Positions 3,174 through 5,238 of a stretch of DNA of 5,238 bases are shown here, piece by piece. The position numbers and the translations under genes were made by a program. Within the stretch, counting starts at the first letter, position 1. Each line of letters starts with the position of its first letter. This stretch comes from Chromatiales bacterium (GTDB taxonomy: Bacteria > Pseudomonadota > Gammaproteobacteria > CAMYNG01), in NCBI GenBank assembly GCA_027021685.1, contig JALUTW010000516.1, positions 1 through 5,238 of the forward strand. The letters are read 5' to 3'. Under the pieces are notes generated by a model. It made no database searches. It was not told the DNA's origin and saw only the letters and a program-made list of their open reading frames with translations.

Positions 3174-5238
3174 TCATCGACGACGAGCAGGGTCCGGTCC
3201 ATCCCTGCCCTCCTTGCGGGCATCGAGCCCGGCACAGGATTGGGCCACGTCGCGGACGTGGCCGAGCAGCTCGGCCATCTCCCCGGCCGGGCGCGGGGCC
3301 GCCAGCAGGTAACCCTGGGCGATGTCACAGCCATGGCGGCACAGAAACTCCAGCTGCTCCCTGGTTTCCACCCCTTCGGCCACCACTTCCAGGCCCAGCT
3401 GGTGGCCCAGGGCGATGATGGCCCCGGCCAGGGCCGCACTGTCGTCGTCGCTGAGCACATCGGCCACGAAGGAGCGATCGATCTTCAGCACCTCGATATC
3501 GAAGCGGTTGAGGTAGGCCAGCGACGAGTAACCAGTGCCGAAATCGTCCACCGCCACCCGCACCCCCAGGGCCCTGAAGTCGTCCAGGATCGCCGCGGTC
3601 CGATCCACGTCACGCATGATGACGCTCTCGGTGATCTCCAGCTCCAGTGCCGCCGGGGGCATGCCGCTCTGCTCCAGGATCTCCTGCACCACCTGCACCA
3701 GGCGATGGGAAGCCAACTGGCGGCCCGACAGGTTGACCGCGATGCGGGGGACGGCGATGCCTTCGGCCTGCCAATGGCGGTACTGCTCTGCCACCGCCTG
3801 CAGCACCCACTCGCCCACCTGCACGATGAGCCCCGTCTCCTCCAGCAGGGGGATGAAATCGCTGGGCGGCACCAGGCCCTGGTCGCCGTCGGACCAGCGA
3901 ATGAGTGCCTCGACCCCGCTGATGCGGCGGTTGCGCAGGTCCAGCTGCGGCTGGAAGAACAGCACGAACTCGTCGCGCTCCAGTGCCCCGCGCAATCGTG
4001 TCTCCAGGCTCAGCCGGGCCCGGGCCCGCTCGCCCATCTCGCGGGAATAGAACCGACAGGTGTTGGTCCCTTCCTCCTTGGCCCGCATCATCGCGGCATC
4101 CGCATTTTGCAGCAGCAGCTTGGGATCGTCGCCGTCGTCGGGAAAACAGGCAGCGCCCACGCTGGCGGTGAGGTAAAGCTCCTGGGCGCCCAGGGTAAAG
4201 GGCCGCGCCAGGCATTCCAGGATCTTGTCGGCAATGGGGCCGATATCATTGATGTCGGCCACGTCCGCCAGCAGCACCGCAAACTCGTCGCCGCCGAGGC
4301 GGGCCACGGTGTCGCCCTCGCGCACGCTTTTCACCAGCCGGGTTGCCACCTCCCGCAGCAGGTGATCCCCCGCCTCGTGGCCCAGGGATTCGTTGATGCC
4401 CCTGAACCGGTCCAGGCCCACGCACAGCACTGCTACGTTACGCCGCTGCCAGCGGGCCCGGGTCAGGGCCTGGGACAGGCGTTCCCCAAGCAGCACCCGG
4501 TTGGGCAGCTCGGTGAGGGCATCGTGATGGGCCAGGTAATGGAAGCGCTGTTCCACCTGCATGCGTTCGGTGACGTCCTTGCCGGTGGAGACGTAATGCG
4601 TGATGGTGCCGTGACGGTCGATGAGCGGGGTAATGGTCTTCTCCTCGTAATAGAGCCGGCCATCCTTGCGCCGGTTGACGAAGATGTCCGTGAACGGCTG
4701 GCCGCTGGCGATGGTCTGCCAGAGCCGGTTGTAGAAGGCCCGCCCCTGCCTGCCCGAGCGCAATACGCGGGGAGTCTGGCCAATCACTTCATCGCGGCTC
4801 CAGCCGCTGATTTCCTCGAAGGCGCGGTTGACGTAGACCACCACCCCGCGTGCATCGGTGATCATCACCGCGTCGGCGGTCTGCTCCACCACCTGGGCCA
4901 GGCTCTCGCGCTCGCCTTCGTCGGCCCGCCGGGCGCTGATGTCGCGCACCACCGCCACGAAACCCGTTTCCCCTTCCAGCCCCAGCGGTCCCACCGAGAC
5001 CTCCAGGGGAATGTCGCTGCCGTCGGCGCGCCGGCCCACCGCCTCGCACGGACCCGGGGATCCCGCATCGGAAGCCCCCTGCGCCAGCCATGACCGCAGG
5101 AGACTGCCGGGCTCGCCGTCGGCGGGCGCCATGAGCCGTCCCACGGGCATCCCCAGCACGGCCTCGGCGTTGAACCCGAATATCCCTTCCGCCGCCTGGT
5201 TGAAGCCGGTGATCTCGCCGCGGCCGTTGACCGTGATG
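3174..5238 (-). CDS. PAS-PAS-GGDEF-EAL cyclic-di-GMP signalling protein (N-terminus outside window)
   Basis: The frame is open to the right edge; 687 residues are visible and the GTG at 5159 is an internal codon. Order: a PAS domain (visible residues 1 to about 105, with NGRGEITGFNQAAEGIFG and a C-terminal VVRDISARR), a second PAS (about 113-225, NRAFEEISGWSRDEVIGQTP through STGKDVTERM), GGDEF (about 232-395) and EAL (about 410-660). GGDEF is intact at 315-319 (bases 4281-4295), with an RxxD product-inhibition site (Arg306, Asp309) five residues before it. The EAL half keeps Glu443 of EAL, Asn502, Glu534, Asp564-Asp565 of DDFGTGYSS, Lys585, Glu621 and Gln641. Both cyclase and phosphodiesterase activity are thus possible; tandem proteins often use mainly one. 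The PAS ligands are unknown. No membrane segment is visible, though one could lie upstream. It overlaps the truncated response regulator by 29 bases. Confidence 0.96.
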   Translation of the reverse strand, partial: ITVNGRGEITGFNQAAEGIFGFNAEAVLGMPVGRLMAPADGEPGSLLRSWLAQGASDAGSPGPCEAVGRRADGSDIPLEVSVGPLGLEGETGFVAVVRDISARRADEGERESLAQVVEQTADAVMITDARGVVVYVNRAFEEISGWSRDEVIGQTPRVLRSGRQGRAFYNRLWQTIASGQPFTDIFVNRRKDGRLYYEEKTITPLIDRHGTITHYVSTGKDVTERMQVEQRFHYLAHHDALTELPNRVLLGERLSQALTRARWQRRNVAVLCVGLDRFRGINESLGHEAGDHLLREVATRLVKSVREGDTVARLGGDEFAVLLADVADINDIGPIADKILECLARPFTLGAQELYLTASVGAACFPDDGDDPKLLLQNADAAMMRAKEEGTNTCRFYSREMGERARARLSLETRLRGALERDEFVLFFQPQLDLRNRRISGVEALIRWSDGDQGLVPPSDFIPLLEETGLIVQVGEWVLQAVAEQYRHWQAEGIAVPRIAVNLSGRQLASHRLVQVVQEILEQSGMPPAALELEITESVIMRDVDRTAAILDDFRALGVRVAVDDFGTGYSSLAYLNRFDIEVLKIDRSFVADVLSDDDSAALAGAIIALGHQLGLEVVAEGVETREQLEFLCRHGCDIAQGYLLAAPRPAGEMAELLGHVRDVAQSCAGLDARKEGRDGPDPARRR
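3208..3215 (-). promoter_or_regulatory. Strong Shine-Dalgarno for the broken response regulator
   Basis: AAGGAGGG on the minus strand ends five bases before the ATG at 3202-3200, close to ideal spacing. It lies inside the last codons of the GGDEF-EAL gene, and it is the best ribosome binding site seen in the window. This supports the view that the downstream frame was once a real gene coupled to the upstream one. Confidence 0.8.

Larger units (their letters stand above)
2975..3202 (-). pseudogene. Truncated response regulator (receiver-domain N-terminus only)
   Basis: The frame starts MDRTLLVVDDEANILTVLTR and continues AFR, typical first beta strand and helix of a CheY-like receiver domain, with the acidic pair Asp9-Asp10. 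After residue 23 (base 3134) the resemblance ends. The remaining 52 residues are Arg/Gly/Ala-rich and match no receiver pattern: the phospho-acceptor Asp (about 50-55) and the conserved Lys (about 100) are missing. I could not find the rest of the receiver in another frame, so this looks like a deletion rather than a frameshift. The start is preceded by AAGGAGGG (3215-3208) and overlaps the upstream GGDEF-EAL gene by 29 bases, so the intact ancestor was probably its translationally coupled partner. An 8-bp direct repeat marks the break. The frame ends by chance or selection in an ATGA overlap with gltX. Confidence 0.75.

Noticed and set aside
3096..5093. A 665-codon plus-strand frame opposite the GGDEF-EAL gene
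   Set aside because: It is antisense to a gene with clear conserved domains. His/Gln/Gly/Val-rich composition and lack of any motif mark it as a by-product of strongly biased codons.

Overview
The window is very GC-rich with strongly G/C-ended codons. Its protein sequences look proteobacterial and most likely gammaproteobacterial: a GluRS of the E. coli/Pseudomonas kind, a HypE ending in PRIC, and a PAS-PAS-GGDEF-EAL protein. HypE indicates an organism that makes a [NiFe] hydrogenase. The genus cannot be named from the sequence alone.

Layout, left to right. (1) At 1-714 (+) lies the C-terminal two-thirds of HypE, the last enzyme of cyanide-ligand synthesis for [NiFe] hydrogenases; its start is outside the window. 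(2) At 715-1003 there is no gene. This convergent interval holds two copies of a unit made of a tRNA-Glu 3' tail, a terminator hairpin and a short flank. Between them lies a stretch in which almost every base falls into one of six back-to-back perfect or near-perfect inverted repeats. (3) At 1004-1080 (-) is tRNA-Glu(UUC), followed by an 18-bp-stem terminator. (4) A REP-like palindrome sits at 1113-1146. (5) At 1183-1407 (-) is a small protein predicted to form a two-helix membrane hairpin. (6) At 1457-1532 (-) is tRNA-Ala(GGC), with a recognisable promoter and a terminator. (7) At 1572-2978 (-) is gltX, glutamyl-tRNA synthetase, with a likely extended -10 promoter. (8) At 2975-3202 (-) is a broken response-regulator gene that keeps its start, an excellent Shine-Dalgarno and the first 23 residues of a receiver domain. 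(9) From 3174 to the right edge (-) is a large cyclic-di-GMP signalling protein, PAS-PAS-GGDEF-EAL, with all recognisable catalytic residues intact. Its N-terminus is outside the window.

From the right edge to 1004 every gene is on the minus strand. GltX, tRNA-Ala and tRNA-Glu form a translation cluster in which the synthetase sits about 0.5 kb from its cognate tRNA. The c-di-GMP gene overlapped the start of a response regulator, suggesting a former two-gene signalling operon that lost most of its second gene at or near an 8-bp direct repeat. HypE runs toward this block from the left, and the two directions of transcription meet in the hairpin-rich interval.

I see no complete new defence, mobile or biosynthetic system here. 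The unusual material is the hairpin train with the duplicated tRNA tail and terminator at 752-1022, and the clean breakpoint in the response-regulator gene.
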